Position numbers and translations under genes: made by a program. Of a stretch of 64,000 bases of DNA, positions 8,360 through 17,460 are shown in pieces. The stretch spans positions 1-64,000 of the forward strand of contig CANMOZ010000004.1 in NCBI GenBank assembly GCA_947499545.1, given 5' to 3'. The number at the start of each line of letters is the position of its first letter. The stretch's first letter is position 1. Below the pieces are notes generated by a model. That model was given only the letters and a program-made list of their open reading frames with translations. It was not told the DNA's origin and ran no database searches. The stretch is from an uncultured Saccharospirillaceae bacterium. GTDB lineage: Bacteria > Pseudomonadota > Gammaproteobacteria > Pseudomonadales > Oceanobacteraceae.

Positions 8360-8995
8360 ATGACCTTTGCGATATACGACTTTGGCCAGCGAATATTCAC
8401 TCCGCTGGAGCCGAAAAGCGCCGTTCAGAAGCTGTCTGAAATACAGCCGGCATCCGCTGTGCCCAGTGTTCAGCAAGAGGGGGAATCCGAATCTAAAAAA
8501 CGAGGTTCGCAAGGGGAAGAACAGCAAGCGCAGGCTCGTCATCAAAAGCACGCACAGATGTTTGCGAGTCTTGCCAATCGAGCCCAAGATGAGCACCCTA
8601 TTTTTGTCATGGACATCATGTCCACCGCTCTCATCACCGCCCCTTTAAATGCTACCGTGCATGCAGCTCATGCGCTCATGATTAAGACCGGTGTACGGCA
8701 TCTTCCGATACTGGACCAATCGTCATTAATGGTAGGGCTATTATCGGATCGAGACATTCTAAAAGCCATACTGAATCGTCAAGCAAAAGGGTTGACCGTT
8801 GAAGCTATTATGGAGCGGAAAGTCCTGACCGCTGAGCCAAGAACCGATATACGACAAGCCGCTCAAGTTTTGAAAGAATACCACATCGGTTGTTTACCGG
8901 TCGTGAACCCCAGTGGCGCACTTGTAGGAATCGTCAGCCGGACCGACCTGCTTGGCGTTTTAAGTGCCTATGGGCCCTTGCATATCCGAGCTTGA
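8360..8995 (+). CDS. Protein with two CBS domains
   Basis: After a charged, probably unstructured N-terminal 70 residues (Glu/Lys/Gln-rich) come two CBS motifs in tandem. The first starts at VMDIMSTALITAPLNATV with VRHLPILD. The second starts at VEAIMERKVLTAEP with IGCLPVVN...GIVSRTDLLG. Paired CBS motifs bind adenine nucleotides and act as sensors. There is no attached enzyme or transporter domain, so the partner is unknown. The gene sits 65 bp after purK, behind a long stem that covers the ribosome site, and may be weakly co-expressed with purEK. Confidence 0.85.
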   Translation: MTFAIYDFGQRIFTPLEPKSAVQKLSEIQPASAVPSVQQEGESESKKRGSQGEEQQAQARHQKHAQMFASLANRAQDEHPIFVMDIMSTALITAPLNATVHAAHALMIKTGVRHLPILDQSSLMVGLLSDRDILKAILNRQAKGLTVEAIMERKVLTAEPRTDIRQAAQVLKEYHIGCLPVVNPSGALVGIVSRTDLLGVLSAYGPLHIRA

Positions 8996-9283
8996 AAGCG
9001 CATCTTTATCACTAGGCCTGAAACGATGGGCGCCTGGGATTAGGATATAAAAGACCAGGGCCTACACCATGGAAGAGTGGATAATAACGCCTGCCTTTAG
9101 AATAGCGTTTCATCTCAGCCCGTTGATAGAAAACTTTGGCTTAAGCTCTGTTGCTTAATAAAGGCTTTCCATTTTGTTCCTACTGGCTATGAAAGAGGAA
9201 ACTTTAGGCCCAAGTTAACATCAAAAATCATAACGAATTTATATGCCGTTTAATGAAGTGTTTTGTGAGTAAGGATAGTGAGT

Positions 9284-10648
9284 GTGAAAGTAATTAATGC
9301 GAGTATTGCCCCTAAAAAAACCCTAAAAGTATTGTCAAGGCTGGAAGTTAACCGCCTAAAATCCGTCAGTGATGATGGCATCTATGAGTTATTTAAACGT
9401 TGCGCGTTTGCAGTTTTGAATTGTGGCAATACCAGTGACGACGTATTCGAAAGCCAAAGAGATTACAAAGCCTTTGATATCGACATTGTTCCTATGGATC
9501 GGGGCATTATCTTAAAGCTTCAAAATGCACCCGCCAGTGCTTTCGTTGATGGCGAAATCATTTACGGTATTCGAGAGCATCTCTTCACGGTATTGCGTGA
9601 TATTTTATACATTAACGAAGAGGTCTCCACGCATCCTCGTTTTGATTTGGATAGCAGTGAAGGCATTACCAACGCCGTCTTTCATATATTACGGAATGCG
9701 CAAGTGTTAGCACCCTCTTCGGACCCTAATCTGATTATCTGCTGGGGAGGGCATTCCATCGGGCGCGTGGAATATGATTACACCAAGGAAGTTGGATACG
9801 AATTAGGGCTTAGGGGTCTAGACATCGGAACAGGCTGTGGCCCAGGTGCGATGAAAGGGCCAATGAAAGGTGCGACCATTGCGCATGCTAAGCAACATCG
9901 AAAAGAAGGGCGTTATGTGGGTATTACTGAACCCGGCATCATTGCTGCCGAAGCGCCCAACCCGATTGTAAATGAGCTGGTGATTTTACCGGATATTGAA
10001 AAGCGCCTAGAAGCTTTTGTGCGTTTAGCTCATGGCATTATTGTATTCCCTGGTGGGGTAGGGACAGCCGAAGAAATCTTGTATTTGTTGGGCATTTTGT
10101 TGCACCCAAATAATCGGGATATTCCATTCCCTGTTGTGTTTACAGGCCCTAAAGACAGTGCCGATTATTTCAAGCAAATCAACGAATTTATTGAAGTAAC
10201 CTTGGGAGAGGAAGCTCAGAAGCTTTACACCATTATCATAGATGATCCGGCGGAAGTGGCGCGCTATATGCGACGTGCGACTCATGAGGTTAGAGATTTC
10301 CGTAAGAAAACGAACGATGCTTTCTTCTTTAACTGGGCATTAACCATTGAAAGTTCCTTCCAGCATCCTTTTAAGCCGACCCATGAGAATATGGCGAAGT
10401 TGAATTTAAGTGCGGATCAGCCGGCTCACCAATTGGCAGCCGATTTACGTCGAGCATTCTCAGGGATAGTGGCAGGCAATGTAAAAGAGGACGGTATTCT
10501 TGCGGTTCGTGAACATGGCCCCTATGAACTGAGAGGCGATAAAAACATTCTTGAGCCTTTATCTAACTTACTGCAGGCCATGGTGGATCAACACCGCATG
10601 AAATTACCCGGTACAACGTATAAACCTTGTTTTAAATTGTGCGTATAA
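9284..10648 (+). CDS. ppnN: Pyrimidine/purine nucleotide 5'-monophosphate nucleosidase (YgdH/PpnN)
   Basis: A cytoplasmic enzyme that splits nucleoside monophosphates into base and ribose-5-phosphate. In E. coli it is controlled by ppGpp (family knowledge). The central LOG-type Rossmann domain shows ICWGGHSIGRVEYDYTKEVG, GTGCGPGAMKGPMKGA and the signature FPGGVGTAEEIL. The N-terminal (LSRLEVNRLK) and C-terminal extensions give the PpnN length of about 455 residues. GTG 9284 has AAGGA at 8 bp spacing; GTG 9278 is possible but too close to it. The gene stands alone. Confidence 0.93.
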   Translation: MKVINASIAPKKTLKVLSRLEVNRLKSVSDDGIYELFKRCAFAVLNCGNTSDDVFESQRDYKAFDIDIVPMDRGIILKLQNAPASAFVDGEIIYGIREHLFTVLRDILYINEEVSTHPRFDLDSSEGITNAVFHILRNAQVLAPSSDPNLIICWGGHSIGRVEYDYTKEVGYELGLRGLDIGTGCGPGAMKGPMKGATIAHAKQHRKEGRYVGITEPGIIAAEAPNPIVNELVILPDIEKRLEAFVRLAHGIIVFPGGVGTAEEILYLLGILLHPNNRDIPFPVVFTGPKDSADYFKQINEFIEVTLGEEAQKLYTIIIDDPAEVARYMRRATHEVRDFRKKTNDAFFFNWALTIESSFQHPFKPTHENMAKLNLSADQPAHQLAADLRRAFSGIVAGNVKEDGILAVREHGPYELRGDKNILEPLSNLLQAMVDQHRMKLPGTTYKPCFKLCV

Positions 10649-10675
10649 AAGGCAATAGCGAATACCCCAAACGGC

Positions 10676-10702
10676 GCCCAGCTGATTACGAATCGGCTGG
10701 GC
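10676..10702. terminator. Stem-loop downstream of ppnN
   Basis: GCCCAGCTGATT (10676-10687) pairs with AATCGGCTGGGC (10691-10702) over 12 bp (one T-G) with an ACG loop, 28 bp after the ppnN stop. No T tract follows, so termination is only likely. The rest of 10649-10955 shows nothing else I can support; the open frame on the minus strand there looks incidental. Confidence 0.5.
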
Positions 10703-10955
10703 GAGATTGTGTTGGTTTGACCTGTCGCCCTGTCTCCTTGGTAAACCCCTTTTCTTAAAGCGACTAACCCTAAATGGGTATTTTGATGCGTCCATCCTTT
10801 AATAACCAAGATCCGCACCTGTAAGTAGCAATGGCTGGTAGCTTCGACGTTGTCGGTTGAGTGCCATTTGCGTCGGTGGGTGATGGTAAAAAATGCCAAT
10901 CATCTATTGGTGCTGAGAAGTTGCTCTGCTGACTACGTCATATAAGGAGATAATA

Positions 10956-11606
10956 ATGAACAAAATGAAAACCTTCGGTGCATGCACATCTGCACTGACT
11001 CTGTCACTGCTGAGTGCCGCTGTGGTTAGCGGGGAAAGGAACGAAACCTCCCATCTTTCATCATTCAATGCTGATAATGTCAGAATTTATGGCTTATCTA
11101 TGGCGGGTTCAGGCTGTCCTGCTGGCTCTGTTTCGGCGCATGTAGGAACCGATGGGCATTCGCTGGTATTTGACTTTGAAGAATTTTACGCAGAGGTTGG
11201 GCCTGGTGTGCCGCTTTCCAAAAGCCGCCGCTTTTGCAACTTAACCTTTTCGTTAGATGTGCCGGCCGGAAAACAATATGCGATTCAGCAAGTGGATTAT
11301 GAAGGCTATGCCTATTTAGAAGAAGGGGCGGGTATGCAGCATAAAAGCAGCTTCTTTTTTGCTGGGCGCCCAGAAGAAGCGCAACTTAAGAGAACCCTGT
11401 ATGGGTATTTCAATGGTAATTTCTCAGGCGCTGATCATTTATCAGAAAACCAACTGCTGTGGTCTGAATGTGGGGGCGATGATTTAGCCGCCTTAACGAC
11501 ATCGGTGAGGGTATTCCGCAACCATGGCAGTGATGCAAGAGGCTATGTTTCAAAAGATAATCAAAGCATCAGTCAATACTACTTGTTGAAAGTTCGTGAC
11601 TGTTGA
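10956..11606 (+). CDS. Secreted DUF4360-type protein
   Basis: A signal peptide (about 27 residues, SAAVVSG end) leads into a cysteine-containing domain. It has the DUF4360 pattern: GSGCPAGSVS, then LVFDFEEFYAEVGPG, then SRRFCNLTFSLDVPAG, and a final WSECGG...DC. Members are small secreted proteins of unknown function, probably disulfide-bonded. AAGGAGA stands a few bases before ATG 10956, a strong ribosome site. The 216-residue length is normal for the family. The gene stands alone at the edge of the accessory region. Confidence 0.8.
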   Translation: MNKMKTFGACTSALTLSLLSAAVVSGERNETSHLSSFNADNVRIYGLSMAGSGCPAGSVSAHVGTDGHSLVFDFEEFYAEVGPGVPLSKSRRFCNLTFSLDVPAGKQYAIQQVDYEGYAYLEEGAGMQHKSSFFFAGRPEEAQLKRTLYGYFNGNFSGADHLSENQLLWSECGGDDLAALTTSVRVFRNHGSDARGYVSKDNQSISQYYLLKVRDC

Positions 11607-12209
11607 GTTTGATTATTCAGGCTATATGCTGTCAATATTAGCCTTGTGATTCAATCAGCATAGATAATTAACTCTTGCCCTGGAGATTGGTTATGATGTC
11701 TCTGGGCAAGAGGCTTAATTATGGCTCCGTTGCAAAAAATGAAATGAGATGTTTTTTTCTCATACTCTTTTATAGCGCATTCGCGAGCTGGTTTAATGTC
11801 GTCAAAATTGGCTGGTTTGGAAATTGTAATTATTGAGACAAGATGATCTCTGTACATTTATGTGCAAAAGCTTTGTTTTGATGAATAGCAGAGCCCCTTC
11901 GTTAGAATCCCCATAAAGCCCCATTAAATTTTCTGTTAAAGAGCCACGCCTTCTTTATAGCCGTCATGCCGCGTTTTCATATTGAACAGAAAAAAACACT
12001 TTTCGGAAAGCGGACGGCGTTCTGCCGTTTACTCTTTAAAAACTAGTCTGCAAATAATAGCCACCCGATTTAAAAAATACATTCCACCGAGTCATAAGCC
12101 CCGGCTGCGTTGTACAAAAGGCAAGTAAAAAAGCTCAATCACCCCGACACACCTATGCGAATTGAGGTGACTGCCATTTTGTTCGACACAAACCTTGTTG
12201 GAATTAAAA
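11607..12209. other. Long intergenic stretch before the P450 locus
   Basis: No gene is supported here. It contains an inverted repeat (CTCTTGCCC at 11672-11680, GGGCAAGAG at 11704-11712) and a perfect 17 bp copy of the IS6-like end sequence at 11723-11739. The short minus-strand frame 11651-11857 runs through both and has no protein-like features. Confidence 0.6.
11723..11739 (+). repeat. Single copy of the dispersed IS6-like end sequence
   Basis: GGCTCCGTTGCAAAAAA is identical over 17 bp to the left end of the MITE-like element at 43746. I find no matching inverted copy nearby, so this is a solo or decayed end. Confidence 0.7.
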
Positions 12210-13460
12210 ATGATAAACATAAAACCAATGCTACTTTACAACTCAGCCTTTTATCAAAATCCTTATGACAGCTTTCAACAGCTCATGCAGAAAGGGGAAA
12301 TCCACCGCATTAAGTTTCCAAGCGGAGTCTGTGGCTGGCTAGTCACCGGTTACGATGCAGCGATCAAAACGCTTAAACACCCAAAGATTAGAAAAAACCA
12401 CAAGCTGGGCGGTGCTCATTGGCATTCTCTCGCATCCATCATGCCAGAGCCTCAGCACACCCACCTACAGTCCCACTTATTACATCAAGACCCACCCCGG
12501 CACACGGCTCTTCGAGCATTTATTCTAGAGACTTTCTCTGCATCAAGGATTGAACGATTTCGTGAGCGAGTTTCCCTGATTGCGGAGCGTTTGCTGAAGC
12601 CACTCCAAAACGTTGGGGAGTGTGATCTAATCGCTGATTTTGCAGCAAAACTGCCCTTGCGTGTATTAAGCGAGGTCATCGGACTTTCTGACAAGCACTG
12701 CTCAGAATTCAAGCCTGTCTGGTGTAAGGTCGTTCAGCCTGTTGGCCCTCATGATGGAAGGCGAGCTGCGTACATTGAGCTATTAACTGAGTTGCAATCG
12801 TACATTGACACCGTCATTGATGAATCATGAGGCGACGATTCCGATCGATTGATCGTTCAACTTATCAAAGCCTATGACGGTAAAAAGATAAGCCGTGACG
12901 AACTCACGTCGATGTTATTTCAATTGTTGGTTGCAGGTCAGGAGCCGATGACCAACCAAATCGGCAATGCTCTGCTGGCGTTGCTGCACCATCCCGAGCA
13001 ACTCAAACAATTACAAGCCAAACAACTACAAAAAGATTCAGTCTATATTGACCGAGCAATAACAGAATTGCTTCGGTACGACGGCGCCTTTGCGTTCAGC
13101 ACATGGCGATTTTTTCCTGAGTCAACGCAATGGTTGGGCGCAACGGTTCCTGCGGGTGACTCAGTGATCGTTGGACTTAACGCAGCCAATCACGATTCTG
13201 CGCAATTCAGTTGTCCCCATCAGCTTAATTTAACGCGAAAACGAAATAAGCCTCTGTCATTTGGTTATGGCCATCACTACTGTCCTGCCACTCGATTAGC
13301 AAGGTTGGAGCTCGAAGTCAGCCTCCAGGCTATTTTAGAATGCCTGCCCAACATTCAGCTGGCTTGCAGCAGCAGAGACTTACGCTGGATAAATGCGGTG
13401 TTGGCACGTGGTCTATTGGCTCTTCCGGTGAAATATACGACTGGAGTACCAAAACCATGA
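12210..13460 (+). pseudogene. Cytochrome P450 interrupted by an in-frame TGA
   Basis: The frame reads as a full-length bacterial P450 (about 416 codons) with one TGA at 12828-12830 (codon 207). Codons on both sides continue the family pattern (TVIDES, stop, GDDSDRLIVQLI). ExxR is ELLR (codon 286). The heme loop is SFGYGHHYCPATRLA (Cys codon 358), with Ala where Gly is usual after the ligand Cys. The I-helix reads LLVAGQEPMTN, lacking the usual Thr pair. A CGA-to-TGA change would explain the stop. It overlaps the isocyanide synthase start by ATGA, so the two form one unit. The start is ATG 12210; an upstream TTG is in frame but less likely. Confidence 0.85.
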
Positions 13461-14445
13461 TTCAGTAGAACTCCGTTGCCAACATCACCCAAGATATACT
13501 GAATGTATTGCTACAGTATCGACGCGATCTTTACCCCAATGTACAGCACCAATATTTACCTCAACAGAAACAAATCAGCAGGTTAGTTCAAGCCGGCGAC
13601 ACAATACAGCTGACATTACCCGCATTTCCCTGTAAATCTCCCAACTCAGAGAAGGTGCTGGGCACAATGCCAGATATGGCAGAGCGCATGTCATTACGGT
13701 TTTTAAAGCAGCTGTGCGATAACATTAAAAAGATTTATGCGCCCGGTGCTCGAGTACTGATCTGTTCTGACGGCCATGTTTTTGGAGATTTGATCGGGGT
13801 GGCTGATGCCACGATTCATGACTACACCAAAGGATTGATCGACATGATCAATACGGAACAAATGTCATGCATCGATGTATTCCAGTTAGGTCATGTATAC
13901 CATCGGGTGGATTTTAATACGCAGCGCACATGGCTTGTCGAAGAATGGGCACGACCGCTTTCTGTGCTACGCAAGGAAATCACCTCTAACGAGAACCAAA
14001 AAAAACTATATTGCGGTATAACGCGATTCCTAGTGGAAGATTCCTGTTTAAACAATATGAGCAAGTCTGCCTTACAACGCCTTAGCAAGGCGAGAGCAGT
14101 GGCTGTTATGCAACGCTCAGAAGCCTGGGGTAATTTGATAGCCCATCATCATCCACGCACTGTACGACTTTCAATTCATCCTCAACCGCCAGGTTCGAGC
14201 AAATTGGGCATCATGTTATTGAAGGCAATGAATACCTGGGTAACTCCATGGCACTCAGTGCTTGTAGAAAAGGGCAATAGTACTTTGTTGATGAAAAATC
14301 GCGAAGCAAAACAGATTGCTCATTTGGTGCATGAGAATGGACGGCCCAGCCACTACGTCACTTCAACATCCATGTCGAGCGTATTATAGAAGTTAAAGGC
14401 TCCCTGCCAGGCAAGAAAAACTGGTTAGAAGATTTCGGTTTCTAA
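13457..14445 (+). pseudogene. Isocyanide (isonitrile) synthase, DIT1/PvcA family, with amber codon and 3' frameshift
   Basis: The family joins ribulose-5-phosphate to an amino acid (Trp or Tyr in known cases) to make an isonitrile. Visible hallmarks are LTLPAFPCKSPN, KVLGTMPDMAE, SLRFLKQLC, VLICSDGHVFGD, VRLSIHPQPPGSSKLGI and TPWHSVLVEKG. ATG 13457 overlaps the P450 stop, but codon 4 is TAG (13466-13468). The following residues (ITQDILNVLLQYRR) still look like family sequence, so this is a lesion. TTG 13508 could give a shorter product of 293 residues ending at 14389. Near 14360 a 1 bp deletion would explain why coding-like sequence (IIEVKGSLPG, KNWLEDFGF) continues in another frame to TAA 14443-14445. 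Confidence 0.8.
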
Positions 14446-14473
14446 TGAAAGTTAATTTTTTCTGGTGTTGCCA

Positions 14474-14971
14474 TTAACACCCCGTCGTAATGATTTCAAC
14501 CACAGCCATTTGAGCTCCATAACGGACTTTGCAATCTTCTTGTATAAAAAATACGTACGTTACCGTCCAATTCCATGGGCTAAAAGGCTCAAACCTAATA
14601 GTCACTTTATCACTCTCTATTTGAACAGCGGCCCCTATACCCGCTGCACTGGAAGCGGGATAGCCGTTTGACATGCTGACAACCTTGCCTTCGAGAGTAG
14701 TCGAACTTGATGAAGAATTGGGGTCGCAGGCCGGATCCACCATACAATTAGAATGAGCAATGGACATAGCGGATTGAACGGCAGCGCCAATGCCTTCAAC
14801 AGTGGCAACTCTTGTATCTTGTGAGAAATCAAATAATCTAGGGAGCGCAAATGCAGCAATAATGCTAAGAACAACGATGACCATGACGAGTTCGATCAGC
14901 GTAAAACCATTATGCTCATGCTGAGCTTCCGTGCAAAAAGCAGCCTCTGGATTTATAGAAAACTTTTTCAA
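14474..14971 (-). CDS. Orphan type IV pilin-like protein
   Basis: A prepilin cleavage/methylation motif NGFTLIELVMVIVVLSIIAAFALPRL follows a leader of about 21 residues, long for this class. After cleavage at Gly-Phe by the prepilin peptidase, the hydrophobic helix would anchor it in the membrane or pack it into a pilus. The rest (about 140 residues with a Cys pair near the C-terminus) resembles MSHA-type pilins. The only in-frame start before the motif is TTG 14971, with AAGAAG upstream. No assembly genes are nearby, so it must use machinery encoded elsewhere. It converges with the isocyanide synthase locus. Confidence 0.85.
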   Translation of the reverse strand: MKKFSINPEAAFCTEAQHEHNGFTLIELVMVIVVLSIIAAFALPRLFDFSQDTRVATVEGIGAAVQSAMSIAHSNCMVDPACDPNSSSSSTTLEGKVVSMSNGYPASSAAGIGAAVQIESDKVTIRFEPFSPWNWTVTYVFFIQEDCKVRYGAQMAVVEIITTGC

Positions 14972-15586
14972 ATTAGCTTCTTAAATGTAAAGCTATCTTT
15001 AATGCGTAATGAATATTCAAAAAGTATACCCAAACAGGCGCATAAAAGTGTCTATTAAGTGCTTAAACGATTTAATTTACAGTTTGAAAAGGGCTTGTTG
15101 GGACATTTGCGATTGAGACAGTGGTGGTCACATCCAGACTAAAAACAAATGCAGACAAAATACCCTATTCCTAAACTTTCCTGACCTGGGCATAGCTCCG
15201 CATATTTATGTGCACTCGTTTTTTTTTGTTCGTAACGCCTTTGATGGTTGAAACTTTGAATGCCCGAATTGATTGGCCTTTGCATAGCTAAGTCTTGCTT
15301 GGCATAATCCCCCTTCAAAATTTTCTGGCCTTCTTTCGTACGATGTTTAGCAATAAATCTCATGGCAATGTGGGCGTTTTGCGAACAACCATCTGGGGGA
15401 GAAAGGGAAGTTTCAAATACGAATTTTATATCGGTGCCTTTCGTAATGCGTGTTTTATAAGCCTTTTGAGTTAATTGTATTGGCTTGTTGTTGATGACTT
15501 TTTAGCGGTTAATCTTTACTCAAAAACACTAAGTGAAGATACGGCAATCTCAAGGAAAGAGGAATAGTGTTCAGCTTATTAGTATT
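14972..15586. other. Intergenic stretch without a supported gene
   Basis: The sequence is AT-rich. A 74-codon minus-strand frame (15139-15363) has no motif, no good ribosome site and no homology that I recognise, so I leave it out. Nothing else is evident. Confidence 0.5.
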
Positions 15587-15715
15587 ATGTCAAATGAATA
15601 TGAAAAATCCCATCTTAGTGCAGTGTTGGATGAAGAAACTCTCAGAAAGATTGAGAGATTAGCTCTATATGGATGGGTGCAGCAGGAGTTATTGCTTGCA
15701 TTATGTACGGACTAA
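15587..15715 (+). CDS. Small hypothetical protein
   Basis: A 42-codon frame, MSNEYEKSHLSAVLDEE and so on, is predicted to be helical and ends LLLALCTD. It is included because a good intrinsic terminator begins 2 bp after its stop. An in-frame GTG at 15533 would give 60 residues. Neither start has a clear ribosome site. I do not recognise the protein. Confidence 0.35.
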   Translation: MSNEYEKSHLSAVLDEETLRKIERLALYGWVQQELLLALCTD

Positions 15716-15716
15716 T

Positions 15717-15740
15717 CCTCTTATTCATAGAGGTTTTTTT
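15717..15740 (+). terminator. Intrinsic terminator
   Basis: CCTCT (15717-15721) and AGAGG (15729-15733) form a short stem followed at once by seven T. It is directly behind the small frame ending at 15715. Confidence 0.7.
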
Positions 15741-15760
15741 ATTATATGTTGGGAGTCAAA

Positions 15761-15788
15761 GGCTCCGTAGATGCTTTGTAACGGAGCC
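15761..15788. repeat. Short palindromic copy of the dispersed IS6-like sequence
   Basis: GGCTCCGT (15761-15768) faces ACGGAGCC (15781-15788), the same outer bases as the MITE-like element ends, separated by 12 bp. It could also act as a hairpin between the small frame and the converging vWA gene. Confidence 0.6.
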
Positions 15789-15891
15789 ACTGAGCAGCAA
15801 ATTATTGCAGCTGGCTACCTAAACTCGCGCCAATCAGACGGCATCACTCAGCATCTGATTTTTAAGCGGTCAGAGCCTGATAGTATCAACT

Positions 15892-16785
15892 TTACGAGGG
15901 TGTTACTTCATCAATAGGGACACAAATAACATCGAAAGGTAATTCTACAGGTTCTTCTCCCACAGGACAAAGTCTGGATATTTCAACTGTATTGTTAATG
16001 GCTTCTTCCAGCTTGGAGCCATCATTACCAATGTGATACACAGCTCCCCCGGTTGACTTTGCCAAGCGTTCTGGTGCGGTCGCACCCATGTGGTCTCGCC
16101 TGCGCATAAAAATATCTTGGTTATTGTTACTAGCAACATCCAAGTTTGATCTGCTTAAACTCGTTGTTATGTATGAAAAATATCTTGTCTTTTGAAGAAC
16201 CATAGCATCTTCAGCATCTTGAGTAGTTGCTGGGTGATTGACAACACCTGCGAATGGGTAATCAGGCTCTACAGCTCCATCGTTATGGAAATCTTTTGTC
16301 GATGTGAAATGCATGATAATAGACTCAGTAATGCTGTTGAAGCCTATTTGATGAGGTTTTATATCTCCTGAGTCATTGTAACTGCCATTACCATTCAAAT
16401 CACGGCCAGCTCCGGTGCACGCTTGATAGATAGCTTCGTTTTGGGATTCAGCAATGTCCATGCCGCTACCAGTACTAAGATTTTCTAATGCCTTTTGGAA
16501 AAGAGACAAGTCTTCCGTAAAGTTTTGTTGAATGGTATAGGCTTTATCATCTTTATTGCCATAAGGTTTAAACGGAAAGTCTTCGTGAGATGCGAGAGCA
16601 ACACGGATTTTCTTGTTGGTGTTTTTAAGAGGTAATAATACTTTTTCCACCATGTTTTTTTTCCAGTTTGGTAATAGCTTGCCGACGCTTCCTGTTGTAT
16701 CGATAATTACTAATACATCTAATGCTGAATGAGCCATGGGAGCAACGCTGAATAGTGAGCAAGTGAAGATTGTTAGTTTATTCAT
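15892..16785 (-). CDS. Secreted von Willebrand factor A-like protein
   Basis: A signal peptide (MNKLTIFTCSLFSVAPMAHS) is followed by a vWA/integrin-like fold. ALDVLVIIDTTGSVG holds a variant metal site (DTTGS instead of DxSxS). Next come IRVALASHEDFPFKPYG and a later TGGAVYHIGNDGSKLEEAI strand-helix pair. A loop with LNGNGSYNDSGD may bind calcium. Such proteins bind ligands or other proteins outside the cytoplasm; the partner is unknown. The 297-residue protein has no other domain or membrane anchor. The gene stands alone in the accessory region. Confidence 0.75.
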   Translation of the reverse strand: MNKLTIFTCSLFSVAPMAHSALDVLVIIDTTGSVGKLLPNWKKNMVEKVLLPLKNTNKKIRVALASHEDFPFKPYGNKDDKAYTIQQNFTEDLSLFQKALENLSTGSGMDIAESQNEAIYQACTGAGRDLNGNGSYNDSGDIKPHQIGFNSITESIIMHFTSTKDFHNDGAVEPDYPFAGVVNHPATTQDAEDAMVLQKTRYFSYITTSLSRSNLDVASNNNQDIFMRRRDHMGATAPERLAKSTGGAVYHIGNDGSKLEEAINNTVEISRLCPVGEEPVELPFDVICVPIDEVTPS

Positions 16786-17444
16786 TTTATTAGACCTTTA
16801 TATGCGAGGTTGTTTAGAAATTATTATCAAAAAATTAACCACACTTGAAAGTGATGGTTAATGAGTTTGTATTATCTCCAAAGTTTTCATTTGAATCCTT
16901 GGTTCTTGGTCCTGTCTCGGTAAATTCATCCTTCGGTATTATTGGGATGAATATGATCAGAATAAGGTGTATTTTCTAGTAGAGATTTTTTGTTTATCTA
17001 CAGAGTGTTTGCTTTATTTGAAGCACGTTTTATCGTTGTATATAATTATGGAAGAAGTATGAAAGTCAAGATCTTTTAAGATCTGAATTGCAATCTCCGG
17101 TAGCCTGTTTTCTCTATGTTTTAGGCAATCGGTGTCGAATATGACACGCATTTATCACTAAGTTCCTTGTTTGAAATTTTCGGGTTGCATTCACAAGGAT
17201 GGAATTGATCTGCCCCAATTTACCGTATCTATCAAGTTGGTAATTCTTTTAAACGCGAAGCCTTATTAACTCCTGGAGCTAAGTCTCCATGGAGCAGTCA
17301 TGTTCTGTACCAACCACTACATAACCGACTATGTATAAACCCCTACCCAGAAGAAGTACCGAAACATCTCTTTGAGGGGTAGTCATATTTTATATCAAGT
17401 GGTGAAAGTTTAACGAAACCCTTTATTACCTTGAAGGTATTTTC
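16786..17444. other. Long intergenic stretch without a supported gene
   Basis: About 660 bp with no frame worth calling. A small palindrome (AGATCTTTTAAGATCT, about 17071) is present. Promoters for the vWA gene may lie at its left end, but none is clear. Confidence 0.5.
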
Positions 17445-17460
17445 TTAATCTTCAAGGTAA
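17426..17460. repeat. Perfect 11 bp inverted repeat across the deacetylase stop codon
   Basis: TTACCTTGAAG (17426-17436) and CTTCAAGGTAA (17450-17460) are perfect inverted copies 13 bp apart. The hairpin spans the 3' end of the minus-strand gene ending at 17445. No T tract follows on either strand, so it may protect the mRNA end or only weakly terminate. Confidence 0.6.

Noticed and set aside
10588-10899. 103-codon minus-strand frame overlapping the ppnN end
   Set aside because: It crosses a strong hairpin and the ppnN 3' end, and has no recognisable features.
11651-11857. 68-codon minus-strand frame
   Set aside because: It runs through an inverted repeat and an IS6-like end copy and has no protein-like pattern or ribosome site.
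12828-12830. TGA in the P450 as a selenocysteine codon
   Set aside because: P450s have no conserved Cys/Sec at this loop and I see no following hairpin of the SECIS type; a nonsense change is simpler.
15139-15363. 74-codon minus-strand frame
   Set aside because: No motif, no ribosome site, no context.
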